Source: Bog-950 sp044228435
GTDB lineage: Bacteria; Bacteroidota; Bacteroidia; Chitinophagales; LD1
Direction: 5' to 3'
DNA length: 64,000 nucleotides
NCBI GenBank assembly: GCA_044228435.1
Contig: JBGAUW010000009.1
Span: 124,001 to 188,000, forward strand
Under the pieces are notes generated by a model. The model was not told the DNA's origin. It saw only the letters and a list, made by a program, of their open reading frames with translations, and ran no database searches. This document shows, one piece after another, positions 43,657 to 52,649 of this stretch. Each line of letters starts with the position of its first letter. Within the stretch, counting starts at the first letter, position 1. A program made the position numbers and the translations under genes.

Positions 43657-44677
43657 AGCCACGTACCAACCTTACCAATTACCATTTAAAACACCTGTGC
43701 TTACCTCGCGCGGAGAAATGCAGGTTAAAAACGGCTTTTACCTTATATTAAACAACGAAAGTTATACCGGCATAGGCGAGTGCAGCTTTATTGAAGGGTT
43801 AAGTATAGATAACCTGGAAAATTACGAAGCTACATTAAGCAGCTTATGCAAGGCTGTTGAAAATGGCCTTGAACCGGACTTTGATAAACAAGCTTTTCCG
43901 TCAATTGTATTTGCGTACCAAACAGCCCTACTCGATTTGCAAACCGGCGGCAATAAAATTCTGTTTGAAAGTTCGTTTACCAAAGGGCAAAGCCAAATAC
44001 CTATCAACGGCCTGGTTTGGATGGGAAAAAAAGAATTTATGCTTAGGCAGATAAAACAAAAGTTGAAAGACGGCTTTAGTTGCATTAAAATTAAAGTAGG
44101 GGCCATTGATTTTGCCGAAGAGCTAAGCCTGTTGGAGTTTATACGCAGCAAGTTTCCGCCCGATGTTATAGAAATACGGTTAGACGCCAACGGGGCTTTT
44201 ACTTATGCCGATGTGCATCAAAAATTAGAAGCGCTGGCAAAGTTTACAATACATTCAATAGAACAACCGGTTAAACAGCACCAGCCGGAGTTAATGCGCA
44301 ATGTATGTTCACACTCACCTATCCCGGTAGCGCTTGATGAGGAGCTGATTGGCATTTATGGCAGCGTGCAAAATGACATACTGGATTTAATAAAACCGGC
44401 TTACCTGATTTTAAAACCAAGCTTGTTAGGTGGCTTTAATGTGTGTGATGAATGGGCAGCTAAAGCTGAGGCGAGAAACATTAAATGGTGGGCCACATCG
44501 GCATTGGAAAGTAATATAGGATTAAATGCCATTGCTCAATGGGTAGTAACAAAAAACAATGCCTTGGTGCAAGGGCTCGGAACCGGCTCGTTGTATACTA
44601 CCAACGTGGCCTCGCCGCTTTATATAAAAGCTGGCCAATTAGGCTATAACCCATTACTTGATTGGGGGCAATTATAA
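43649..44677 (+). CDS. menC: o-Succinylbenzoate synthase (enolase superfamily)
   Basis: 342 residues. The enolase-superfamily barrel has the KxK motif CIKIKVG (~147), metal ligands in RLDANGAF (Asp ~178), IEQP (Glu ~205) and ALDEE (Asp ~230), and the second catalytic Lys in LILKPSLLGG (~253). 'WWATSALESNIGLNAIAQW' matches Bacteroidota MenC. It dehydrates SHCHC to o-succinylbenzoate in menaquinone synthesis. A dipeptide epimerase is the alternative but fits less well. It starts inside the end of the sirtuin gene (8-nt overlap). No other men genes are in the window. Confidence 0.87.
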   Translation: MLKATYQPYQLPFKTPVLTSRGEMQVKNGFYLILNNESYTGIGECSFIEGLSIDNLENYEATLSSLCKAVENGLEPDFDKQAFPSIVFAYQTALLDLQTGGNKILFESSFTKGQSQIPINGLVWMGKKEFMLRQIKQKLKDGFSCIKIKVGAIDFAEELSLLEFIRSKFPPDVIEIRLDANGAFTYADVHQKLEALAKFTIHSIEQPVKQHQPELMRNVCSHSPIPVALDEELIGIYGSVQNDILDLIKPAYLILKPSLLGGFNVCDEWAAKAEARNIKWWATSALESNIGLNAIAQWVVTKNNALVQGLGTGSLYTTNVASPLYIKAGQLGYNPLLDWGQL

Positions 44678-44692
44678 TCACGTGTTATTTTA

Positions 44693-46417
44693 CTAATCTA
44701 ACTTAAGGGTTTCCCCGCTTCTTCTGGCAGCAAGCATTTGGGCAGGGGTAAAGCGTTGCACCCAGTTATTAGGGTATGGCTTAAACACCGGCAGGTCGCG
44801 CATTTGTGCAGCAGTTAATTTCCGGCTGGTATAGGCATTGTGCGCTTTAAATATTTCCGGGCGCTCGTCTTTAAAAATAAGTAGCGCAGCATTATACCCG
44901 GCCTTAACAGCTATAGGCACACCGCCTCCTAATTCCGCCCAATGTCCGCTTAGTAGCAGGTTATTTACATTAGTGCGGTAGTGCGCTACACCAGCCTGCA
45001 TGTTTTCTTTCCCAGGTCGGGCACCCATCATAGTTCCGTTTCGGTTACCGGTATACCGGTAGTGTGTAACCGGTGTAGCCACTTCATAAAATAAAATATG
45101 CTTTCGCAAATCCGGAGCAATCTCATCCTCAACTCTTTTAAATAGTGCTTCGGCAATCTCAGTTTTTAACTGTTTATAGTCCTCTCCTCTTATATAATTT
45201 CCTTTACCATCAGGGGTGGCATTCCAAAAGTTATGCTGATGCATTTCGGCAGGCATAAAAATAGTAAGTGTGCCCTGGCCGGCTGGCGCCATAGTGGCAT
45301 CGCGTGCCGAAGGCGCTAGTATGATAAGCTCTGTTGTTAAAGGATTGGCCGCGGTTTGTTCGCTATGATTAATATTTTGTTTGCTTATATGCACTGCCTC
45401 TTCACCAAAACCCAGCTGCTGTGCCGGGCAATCAAGCGCTATAGAAACAGTAAATGATGAGCCATAAAGCACTGCAGATTTCAAGCGACTTTTAAATACT
45501 TCGGGTATAGAGGTTTCTGGCAATAGCTTTTCATAAAGAGTTTCAACATCGCAGGCTGCTATCACATAGCGGCTGTTTATGGTCTGCGTAGTTCCCCGGT
45601 GGCTAAATTCAACGCCGGTGGCGGTATTGTTTTCAAGCAATATTTTGGTAACAGCGCAATTAAAAAAAACAGGATTATCGAAATACTCTATCACGTGCTT
45701 TAACCACTCCGGAAAAACCTGCCCTCCGCCCTTCGGTGGATTTTGAAAATCGCCAAAATAAGCCCAGCCTATAGGCACCAGGCAACTTAGTAAATCAGGT
45801 TCTGTGCTAAAAATCGATTGAAGTTTCTTATCCCTAAAATATCCGCTTAAACCCTTTTTTACACCCTCCGGCCCGGTAAATCGAATATGCCGGATAAAGG
45901 GAAGTATAAACCGAAATGTTTTAATCCCGTAGCTAAGCTTTTCGTTGGCAGGGTAAGTTTCTGCCGCACGTACATTTGTGCCCCAGCTGTTCATACGCTG
46001 CCCCAATTGTTTGGCATGTTTAAAAAAGCGCTCAATGCCTGCTTTTTCGTGCGGAAACTCTTTCTGTAATTGTTGCTTTAATTCATCCGGGTTATTGGTA
46101 AGCAGGTAATCGTGCGCATCGCCTTTGTAACGTTTAATCCGTTTTTGCACCACGGCGGTAGGGTAATCGGTTCCAATAGTTTCAAAAACGGTGTGTATCA
46201 AACCACCGGGGTTGCACTGGTTAAGCCAGTGTATAGCGGTATCGAAACGGAAACGGTTTCGGTGAAAACCGGCAAGATAGCCACCCGCATTAGCTGCCGA
46301 CTCTAAAACAACAACCGAATAACCGGCTTTACTAAGCATAGCGGCCGCTGTAAGCCCGCCCATACCGGCACCTATTACCACTACATCATAGAACGCCTTA
46401 CAATTTACTTTACCCAT
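44693..46417 (-). CDS. CrtI/phytoene-desaturase-like FAD oxidoreductase
   Basis: I start at the ATG at 46417 (574 residues); the frame also opens at a TTG four codons up. The N-terminal dinucleotide fold YDVVVIGAGMGGLTAAAMLSKAGYSVVVLES binds FAD, followed by GGYLAGFHRNRFRFDTAIHW. The C-terminal LLLSGHWAELGGGVPIAVKAGYNAALLI is the second FAD contact. It belongs to the family of phytoene dehydrogenases, carotenoid isomerases and retinol saturases. No other carotenoid genes are near, so the substrate is open. Convergent with menC (15 nt). Confidence 0.85.
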   Translation of the reverse strand: MGKVNCKAFYDVVVIGAGMGGLTAAAMLSKAGYSVVVLESAANAGGYLAGFHRNRFRFDTAIHWLNQCNPGGLIHTVFETIGTDYPTAVVQKRIKRYKGDAHDYLLTNNPDELKQQLQKEFPHEKAGIERFFKHAKQLGQRMNSWGTNVRAAETYPANEKLSYGIKTFRFILPFIRHIRFTGPEGVKKGLSGYFRDKKLQSIFSTEPDLLSCLVPIGWAYFGDFQNPPKGGGQVFPEWLKHVIEYFDNPVFFNCAVTKILLENNTATGVEFSHRGTTQTINSRYVIAACDVETLYEKLLPETSIPEVFKSRLKSAVLYGSSFTVSIALDCPAQQLGFGEEAVHISKQNINHSEQTAANPLTTELIILAPSARDATMAPAGQGTLTIFMPAEMHQHNFWNATPDGKGNYIRGEDYKQLKTEIAEALFKRVEDEIAPDLRKHILFYEVATPVTHYRYTGNRNGTMMGARPGKENMQAGVAHYRTNVNNLLLSGHWAELGGGVPIAVKAGYNAALLIFKDERPEIFKAHNAYTSRKLTAAQMRDLPVFKPYPNNWVQRFTPAQMLAARRSGETLKLD

Positions 46418-46540
46418 TAACCCTTTCAATCATTTACACAATCAACAATAATACTCCGTTATTGTTCAATTACTCGATTCATTATTAAGCGCCCTAATTG
46501 TGCTTTTCCTTACCGTTTTATTGCATGGCATATTAAAACG

Positions 46541-46568
46541 AAAAAAGCCACCCGCTTTCGCGAATGGC
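46541..46568 (-). terminator. Terminator of msrB
   Basis: On the minus strand GCCATTCGC pairs with GCGGGTGGC (two G-U pairs) around GAAA and is followed by T6. It starts 22 nt after the msrB stop. Confidence 0.78.
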
Positions 46569-46590
46569 CTTACACTAAACCCACAAATCT

Positions 46591-47100
46591 TTACTGCTTT
46601 TTAAAATCGATAGAAAGCGAGTTAACGCAATACCGGGCGCCGGTTTCGGTAGGCCCATCATCAAACAAATGCCCCAAATGCCCCCCACATTTTGCACACA
46701 TAATTTCGGTGCGTATCATGCCATAGCTGGTATCTATATGTGTTTTTATTTTACCGCCGGCAATTTCTTTATCAAAACTAGGCCAGCCGCAATGCGAATC
46801 AAACTTCATATCGCTGGTAAAAAGTTCATTTCCACAGGCCGCGCACGTGTAAACACCTTTATCCTTATTTAAAAGCAACTTACCTGTAAAAGGCGCCTCT
46901 GTACCTTTTTCGCGTATTACGTGGTATTGCTCCGGTGTTAAAAAACTCCTCCACTCCTCTTCTGTTTTAACCACTTGTGTGGTATCGTTATTGTTTTCCA
47001 TACGGGTTTCTTTTTTTATGTTTTTAGCCGATTGATTTTTCTGCGCACATGAAGTAAGCATTAGCGCTACTCCAAGTATAATTAAAAAGGTGATTTTCAT
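46591..47100 (-). CDS. msrB: Peptide-methionine (R)-S-oxide reductase, lipoprotein form
   Basis: 169 residues. A lipoprotein signal (MKITFLIILGVALMLTSCA, acylated Cys ~18) and a linker precede a full MsrB domain. Conserved parts are the N-terminal WRSFLTPEQYHVIREKGTE, zinc pairs CAACG and CAKCG, the substrate motif DSHCGWPSFD, and the catalytic Cys in GARYCVNSLSIDF. It reduces methionine-R-sulfoxide in proteins; the signal places it in the periplasm, anchored to a membrane. The start is the first ATG, which gives a clean signal. Monocistronic. Confidence 0.95.
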   Translation of the reverse strand: MKITFLIILGVALMLTSCAQKNQSAKNIKKETRMENNNDTTQVVKTEEEWRSFLTPEQYHVIREKGTEAPFTGKLLLNKDKGVYTCAACGNELFTSDMKFDSHCGWPSFDKEIAGGKIKTHIDTSYGMIRTEIMCAKCGGHLGHLFDDGPTETGARYCVNSLSIDFKKQ

Positions 47101-47191
47101 TTTCTTTATTTTATACTTGTTTGTCGGGCAAGTTAGTATACCCTTACTTACGTAAAATATAGCTTAACAGATTTTTAACTACATTGTTCGC

Positions 47192-47758
47192 ATGCTTAAT
47201 AAACTATCCGATTTTTTTGGGCGAATAGCTGGCCTAAAAACCTTTTTAGCAGGCCTTGCGCTGGATTTATTGTTTAACATACTGGTAATGCCCTGGGGGG
47301 CCGAAACCTTTAATGATTTAAGTGGACATAAGGTAGAAGTTTTAGACCTTAAGTTTTCTTACTCCCCCGAAACTGCGCGAGCCATTATTGGAGCATACAG
47401 CGAGGCAGCCCGTAGCTTTGCTATAAAATTTGGCTTAATTGCCGATACCATTTATCCTCTTGCTTATACGTTCTTTTTTACCATTACCTTAAGTTGGATA
47501 CTTAAATCTCTTTCCGCCTATAATATTAAAGTAAAACACCTTCACCTTTTTCCGCTGCTAATTCTGCTTTTAGATTATTGCGAAAACATAGGAATTGCAA
47601 GCCTTATGGCATCTTACCCCAATTTTAGCGATTTACAGGTTTACATCACCTCTTTTTTAACCTCACTAAAGTGGGGCATGGTAGGTATTTTAATAGCTAT
47701 TATCCTTAGTGGGTTAGTAGCATTGGCCGGCAAACGGTTGCTTAACCGAAGTAATTAA
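47192..47758 (+). CDS. Hypothetical four-helix membrane protein
   Basis: 188 residues. Hydrophobic segments are at about 12-35, 78-105, 115-135 and 155-180, with a soluble loop (~37-75, GAETFNDLSGHKVEVLDLKFSY). I do not recognise the family. Downstream, a full promoter separates it from the RemB/Wzi-like gene. It is divergent from msrB. Confidence 0.75.
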   Translation: MLNKLSDFFGRIAGLKTFLAGLALDLLFNILVMPWGAETFNDLSGHKVEVLDLKFSYSPETARAIIGAYSEAARSFAIKFGLIADTIYPLAYTFFFTITLSWILKSLSAYNIKVKHLHLFPLLILLLDYCENIGIASLMASYPNFSDLQVYITSFLTSLKWGMVGILIAIILSGLVALAGKRLLNRSN

Positions 47759-47790
47759 AAAACAAAGTATAATTAACAGACCAAACATGG

Positions 47791-47822
47791 TTTGCTATAA
47801 ACGCAAAATTAATTTACGTTTG
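47791..47822 (+). promoter_or_regulatory. Consensus Bacteroidota promoter TTTG-N20-TACGTTTG
   Basis: TTTG at 47791-47794, 20 nt spacer, TACGTTTG at 47815-47822. This is the best full match in the window. It precedes the ATG at 47855 by 32 nt, so the leader is short. A small inverted repeat, CAAAC-atg-GTTTG (47782-47794), overlaps the -33 element and could be an operator. Confidence 0.7.
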
Positions 47823-47854
47823 GGCGCAAACATTTGCAGGGCGAAATTTTAGGT

Positions 47855-49591
47855 ATGCAGAAATTATTACTATTTGGATTTATGGTGGCGCTATCGGTTT
47901 CTGCGTTTGCACAAGGCACTTTTGTGCCTTTAAATGGCGATGCCAACGTTTATATGGACCGGTTGGATATTAAATTCAGTAAAATATTGCCTGTATTGCA
48001 CACCGGCGATAAACCCTACCATCGCGGCAAAGCTGCCAAAGCAGCCGAAACTCTTTTACTTAGCAACCTGCGTTTTAATAAAACCCTCAAGTTTCAGTTG
48101 CAATACCTGGTAGACGATAATGGCGAATGGACCGATAGCCTGGTTAGCCGCACCCGCAAACCACTTTGGAAGTTTTACCGCGAGCCAGCCAGTTTTTTAC
48201 ATGTAAGCAGCAAAAAGAAAGGGTTATACGATATTAGGTTTAACCCGGCAATAGATGTAAATGTGGGTGGCGAATCGAATGGAGGCAGGTTTATTTTTCA
48301 GCGTGTATTGGGGTTGGAAGTAAGAGGAAATATTAAACGTGTGTTCAGCTTTTACTTTAACGTATTGGGTAGTTCGGCCCGTACGCCTAAATACATAAGC
48401 GAAAAGTTTTTGCCAAGTACCTACAACCAATTTACGTATGTACCGGGCCAGGCTTATTGGAAAGATTACTCATCTAAACTATTTAAGTTTAACGATGGTA
48501 TAGATTACTTTGATGCCCGGGGCTATGTAAATGTTAACGTGCTTAAATACATTAACATCTCCATGGGCCGCGATAAGTTTTTTATTGGTAACGGCCAACG
48601 CTCGCTTTTTCTATCCGATGCAGCAGCACCTTATTTGTTTTTGCGTTTAAACGTAAACTTCTGGCGTGTTAACTACACGAGCATACTGGCAGAACTTACA
48701 AGCCATTATGTGCGCGGAAGCGACCGGCTATTGCCTAAAAAATATATGGCCGTACACCATTTAAGCATACAGGCCACCCACTGGCTTAACCTGGGTTTAT
48801 TTGAAGGTGTAATAATGAACCGCAGCAACCATTTTGAGCTGCAATACCTTAATCCTATTATGTTTTACCGCTCGGTAGAGCATGCCATAGGCAGCCCCGA
48901 CAACGTACTGATTGGTGGCGATTTTAAAATGAACTTTGTAAATCACTTATCGGTTTACGGGCAGTTTTTATTTGACGAGTTTAACTTTGGCCACGTATTT
49001 AAGCGCGATGGCTGGTGGGCTAACAAATACGCTATCCAGGTAGGTATTAAATACATTGACATAGTACCCAATTTAGATGCGCAGTTAGAAGTAAACGTGG
49101 TAAGGCCATTTACCTATACCCACTCAAACACCACTTCTGATCAGGAGGCAAGCTATTCGCACTATAACCAACCTTTGGCCCACCCGCTTGGCGCTAATTT
49201 TTACGAGTTTCTTTTAAACGTGCGCTATCAGCCAATTCCCCGCTTATCGTTTAATGCCAAATACATTATGGCCCGCGTGGGAGGCGATAGCCTTATTGCC
49301 GGCGATTTAACTAATTATGGCTCTAACATTCTTGCCGGAACCGGCTTTGGTGGCAGCGAAGTTACCCGCGATTTAGGAAACCAAATTGGCCAGGGAGCAA
49401 AAGGAACTATCAACTACTTTCAGTTGCTAACCAGCTACCAGGCGTGGCATAATATTTACTTCGATTTAGAATTATTATACCGTAGCAGAAGCACCGTTAA
49501 ATCAGTTTATAACCCTCAGGTAAGTTCATCCTCGTTTATATTTAATGTAGGCGTTCGAATGAACCTCTCTTACAAACGATACGAGTTTTAG
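47855..49591 (+). CDS. Outer-membrane beta-barrel protein, RemB/Wzi-like
   Basis: The ATG at 47855 gives 578 residues with a clean signal peptide (MQKLLLFGFMVALSVSAFAQ). The TTG further up adds seven residues and is unlikely. The N-terminal part (DIKFSKILPVLHTGDKPYHRGKA) resembles gliding-motility protein RemB. The rest is strand-rich and aromatic, with the last residue Phe after YKRYE, as outer-membrane barrels have, and it resembles the capsule-assembly Wzi fold. Role in motility or capsule attachment is inference from that likeness. A full promoter lies 32 nt upstream. Confidence 0.72.
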   Translation: MQKLLLFGFMVALSVSAFAQGTFVPLNGDANVYMDRLDIKFSKILPVLHTGDKPYHRGKAAKAAETLLLSNLRFNKTLKFQLQYLVDDNGEWTDSLVSRTRKPLWKFYREPASFLHVSSKKKGLYDIRFNPAIDVNVGGESNGGRFIFQRVLGLEVRGNIKRVFSFYFNVLGSSARTPKYISEKFLPSTYNQFTYVPGQAYWKDYSSKLFKFNDGIDYFDARGYVNVNVLKYINISMGRDKFFIGNGQRSLFLSDAAAPYLFLRLNVNFWRVNYTSILAELTSHYVRGSDRLLPKKYMAVHHLSIQATHWLNLGLFEGVIMNRSNHFELQYLNPIMFYRSVEHAIGSPDNVLIGGDFKMNFVNHLSVYGQFLFDEFNFGHVFKRDGWWANKYAIQVGIKYIDIVPNLDAQLEVNVVRPFTYTHSNTTSDQEASYSHYNQPLAHPLGANFYEFLLNVRYQPIPRLSFNAKYIMARVGGDSLIAGDLTNYGSNILAGTGFGGSEVTRDLGNQIGQGAKGTINYFQLLTSYQAWHNIYFDLELLYRSRSTVKSVYNPQVSSSSFIFNVGVRMNLSYKRYEF

Positions 49592-49599
49592 TAACAGCG

Positions 49600-50655
49600 T
49601 TATTTTAAATCAATTCGCTTTACTTTATCAAATTGTAATATAAAATCAGCTCCAAATACACCGGCAGGTGTATGCGTACCATGTGGTGGTTCGGCAGCAA
49701 GTATGTTTTGAACAATTTTTACTGCAGTTAGTGCCGTTAAAGTATATCCCTCGGGCAACTCAAGCATAGCGCGCGCTGTAGCACCAAAGCCATTTTTAAC
49801 CTCACCCCAAACCATACTGCCCGACTTTTTTCTTGTTTCCTCATCGGGGCCCGCCGGGCGACTTTTAATACGGTTAATAATAAAATTACGAACCGGCCTC
49901 CAGCGCAGTATAAACCCTATGTAATTAGAGCGTTTCATATTTTTAATAACGCTTGGTGGCAATACATTGTAAACAGTAATGTTAGGTATGCCCGTAGTAC
50001 GGTAAGCAGTTGAAATATCACCCCACGGAATAGCAACCCCATCTCGGCGCTTCTTATCCAGCTTTATGCTCTTTATTAAACTTCCGTTAGGTATTTTTTC
50101 TAAAAAACCATCCCGGCGCACCATGCCGCTTTCGCCCAGGTTTTCGGCAACGGTTATGGCCGTACCGTGCGATATACCTCCGCCACGCATCATCAAAGCA
50201 AGGTCAAGGGTATCTGCACCCGGTATTTTACTTTTTAAATATAGAGCAAGACAATCCGTAGGCACTACATCAAAACCAACGCCCGGCATTAATAGAATAC
50301 CCGCCGCCTTAGCCTCTTCGCTTAACCCAAACATATATTCAAACACATCAAATTCGCCGGTAATATCCAGGTAATGCGTTTTTGTTTTAAGGCAGGCTGC
50401 GGCCATAGCCTTTGCCGTAAATTTAAAAGGGCCTGCGCAATGCAATACCACTTTTATACCCTTTAAATTATCAATAATCTCTTGCTCGCTATTTAAGTCA
50501 AACACACGGTAATCAAGATTTAACTCTTTGGCCAATGCAGAGGTTTTCTCTGCATCGCGCCCCGCCAGTATAGGTTTTAGGCCCTCTGCAACAGCATGTT
50601 CGCTTATTAATTTACCCGTGTAGCCGTAGCATCCATATATTAGCACTTCATTCAT
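49600..50655 (-). CDS. Saccharopine dehydrogenase-like / trans-acting enoyl reductase-like protein
   Basis: 351 residues. The N-terminal Rossmann fold reads MNEVLIYGCYGYTGKLISEHAV, followed by LAGRDAEK and VVLHCAGPF, then THYLDITGEFDV, the usual pattern of the saccharopine dehydrogenase/SDH-like family, including mycobacterial trans-acting enoyl reductases and eukaryotic SCCPDH. 'GFDVVPTDCLALYLKSK' and 'RGGGISHGTAITVAENLG' are characteristic. Substrate unknown, a lipid intermediate being possible. Convergent with the RemB/Wzi-like gene (8 nt). Confidence 0.88.
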   Translation of the reverse strand: MNEVLIYGCYGYTGKLISEHAVAEGLKPILAGRDAEKTSALAKELNLDYRVFDLNSEQEIIDNLKGIKVVLHCAGPFKFTAKAMAAACLKTKTHYLDITGEFDVFEYMFGLSEEAKAAGILLMPGVGFDVVPTDCLALYLKSKIPGADTLDLALMMRGGGISHGTAITVAENLGESGMVRRDGFLEKIPNGSLIKSIKLDKKRRDGVAIPWGDISTAYRTTGIPNITVYNVLPPSVIKNMKRSNYIGFILRWRPVRNFIINRIKSRPAGPDEETRKKSGSMVWGEVKNGFGATARAMLELPEGYTLTALTAVKIVQNILAAEPPHGTHTPAGVFGADFILQFDKVKRIDLK

Positions 50656-50758
50656 TGCAAAAAGTTAAATTTTATTAGGTGTTCAAACTTACTCTTAGTT
50701 TTCAAATTTATAGGCGCATTTCAGTTAATTTGTAATATAAAATTGTTACCCCAATAAG

Positions 50759-51412
50759 ATGCAGATATATTTTATTCCCGGGTTGGGGGCCGACCGGCGG
50801 ATGTATTACCATCAGCTAAAGCTTTTCCCGCAGGCTATTGTGCTTGAGCATTTATCTGCAGTAAAGGGCGAGTCGTTGCCTGACTATGCAAAAAGGGTTG
50901 CTGCCCTAATTGATTCCTCCTCTCCTTTTATACTTATAGGCACCTCCTTAGGTGGTATGATATCGATGGAAATTTCGAGGATACTAAAGCCTGAAAAGCT
51001 GATACTTATTTCATCGGTTAAAAATCGTAATGAGTTGCCCGGCTTTATACGGAGTATGAAATACCTGAACCTGCACCGCTTATTTAGCGGTAAAACCTAT
51101 CAGCGCTTAAACAAAATAGCAGCCCGCAGATTGGATAGCCGGAGCGATTCAGAGGCCGCGCAACTAATTAAAGCCATGATGCTGGACATGCAGCCCGAGT
51201 TCATTGAATGGGCCATTAACGCTGTTATCAACTGGAACCCGCCAATTGAATACCGCACCGATGTAGTGCATATACATGGCAGCAACGATTTGCTGTTTCC
51301 CATTCGTAAAATAAAGAACCCATTAGTAGTAAACCAAGGCACCCATATAATGAACATAACCATGAGTAAAGAGGTAAATCAGCATATACTTGCCGCTATA
51401 AATAGCCTGTAG
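50759..51412 (+). CDS. Small alpha/beta hydrolase
   Basis: 217 residues. 'IYFIPGLGADRRMY' at the start forms the oxyanion-hole strand; the nucleophile Ser is in IGTSLGGMISME (GxSxG, ~63). The acid is probably in HIHGSNDLLFPI (~180) and the catalytic His in NQGTHIMNI (~202). It is likely an esterase or lipase-like enzyme in the cytoplasm. 43 nt before the GH1 gene; possibly one transcript with it and the PAP2-type gene. Confidence 0.87.
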   Translation: MQIYFIPGLGADRRMYYHQLKLFPQAIVLEHLSAVKGESLPDYAKRVAALIDSSSPFILIGTSLGGMISMEISRILKPEKLILISSVKNRNELPGFIRSMKYLNLHRLFSGKTYQRLNKIAARRLDSRSDSEAAQLIKAMMLDMQPEFIEWAINAVINWNPPIEYRTDVVHIHGSNDLLFPIRKIKNPLVVNQGTHIMNITMSKEVNQHILAAINSL

Positions 51413-51455
51413 AATATTAACGGCCTGATTATATTTATGCCGTATATAACAACCC

Positions 51456-52637
51456 ATGAAACTTTCCTTTCCACCCGATTTCTTTTTTGGAACCTCTACA
51501 GCCAGTTACCAGATTGAGACTGCTTTTGAGCACGACTGGCTAGGCAAAAAATCGAGGGATGGTTATGTTTTTGAGCGCACCAGCGACCACGAAAAGCGGT
51601 TTAAAGAAGATGCTGCTATAATAGCTCATTGCGCCCCTAACTACCGCATGAGCTTAATGTGGAGCAAACTGCAACGCGCTCCTTTGGCAGCATTTGATGC
51701 CGGAACAGTAAAGGAATACAAAGACTTTATAGAAGATTTAAAAGGCCGCGGGGTAAACATTATGATGGTGCTGCACCATTTTACCAACCCCATTTGGTTT
51801 GCCCAAAAAGGAGGCTGGGAGAAAAAAGAGAATATTGATTTGTGGGTTGATTTTGCTAAAAAGGTGGTAGATGAATTTGGACAATACGTTACCAGCTGGA
51901 ATACTTTTAATGAACCCAACGTGTATGCCAGTTGTGGCTGGGTTACAGGTAATTTTCCGCCTAACAAGCACAACCTGCTTACCGCCTTTAAAGTAATAGC
52001 CAACATGGGCAAAGCACACCATATTGTATACGATTACATTAAGGCAAAATGGCCGCAGCAGCCCGTTGGTATTAGCCATAACACAGTATTATTTACCGCC
52101 GAAAACCTGTTAGGAGTTTTGCCCGCCAAAATTTCTGACTGGTGGTTTATGGATAAATGCCTGAGCTACTTTACAGGTAAACTCGATTTTTTTGGCCTTA
52201 GCTACTATGCTAAAATGGCTCACGACCCACTTCCCATTACCTACCTGGATACCCCTGATAAAATTTTGAAACTTAATAAGCCGCACGATGATATGTGGGA
52301 GTATTACCCACAGGGAATGAAGATTTGTATAGAACGCTATTGGAAACAATTTAAGCTACCTATAATAATTACCGAAAGTGGGGTATGCACTACCGATGAT
52401 AAAGTACGGGTGCAGGCCATTAAAGACTATGTGAAGATTGTATACGATTGCCGCCAAAATGGAATAGACATTATGGGCTACTACTTTTGGAGCACCTTCG
52501 ATAATTTTGAATGGGACCTTGGCCCTACTTTCAGATTTGGCTTGTACGAGACTAACCTGGAAACGAAAGACCGCACCAAACGGCCAAGTGCAGATATTTT
52601 TAGCCGGCTTGCGTATCAAAAACAATTAGATTTTTAA
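51456..52637 (+). CDS. Glycoside hydrolase family 1 protein
   Basis: 393 residues, shorter than the usual ~450. The TIM barrel starts FPPDFFFGTSTASYQIETAF. The acid/base Glu is in NTFNEPNVYAS (~147), the nucleophile Glu is in IIITESGVCTTDD (~307) and the aglycone region contains YFWSTFDNFEWDLG (~350). All catalytic residues are present, so a beta-glycosidase activity is expected. ITESG replaces the more common ITENG. No signal peptide, so it is cytoplasmic. The PAP2-type gene starts 12 nt after its stop, which suggests a joint role, perhaps with glycolipids. Confidence 0.93.
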   Translation: MKLSFPPDFFFGTSTASYQIETAFEHDWLGKKSRDGYVFERTSDHEKRFKEDAAIIAHCAPNYRMSLMWSKLQRAPLAAFDAGTVKEYKDFIEDLKGRGVNIMMVLHHFTNPIWFAQKGGWEKKENIDLWVDFAKKVVDEFGQYVTSWNTFNEPNVYASCGWVTGNFPPNKHNLLTAFKVIANMGKAHHIVYDYIKAKWPQQPVGISHNTVLFTAENLLGVLPAKISDWWFMDKCLSYFTGKLDFFGLSYYAKMAHDPLPITYLDTPDKILKLNKPHDDMWEYYPQGMKICIERYWKQFKLPIIITESGVCTTDDKVRVQAIKDYVKIVYDCRQNGIDIMGYYFWSTFDNFEWDLGPTFRFGLYETNLETKDRTKRPSADIFSRLAYQKQLDF

Positions 52638-52649
52638 TTTGCGCATGTT

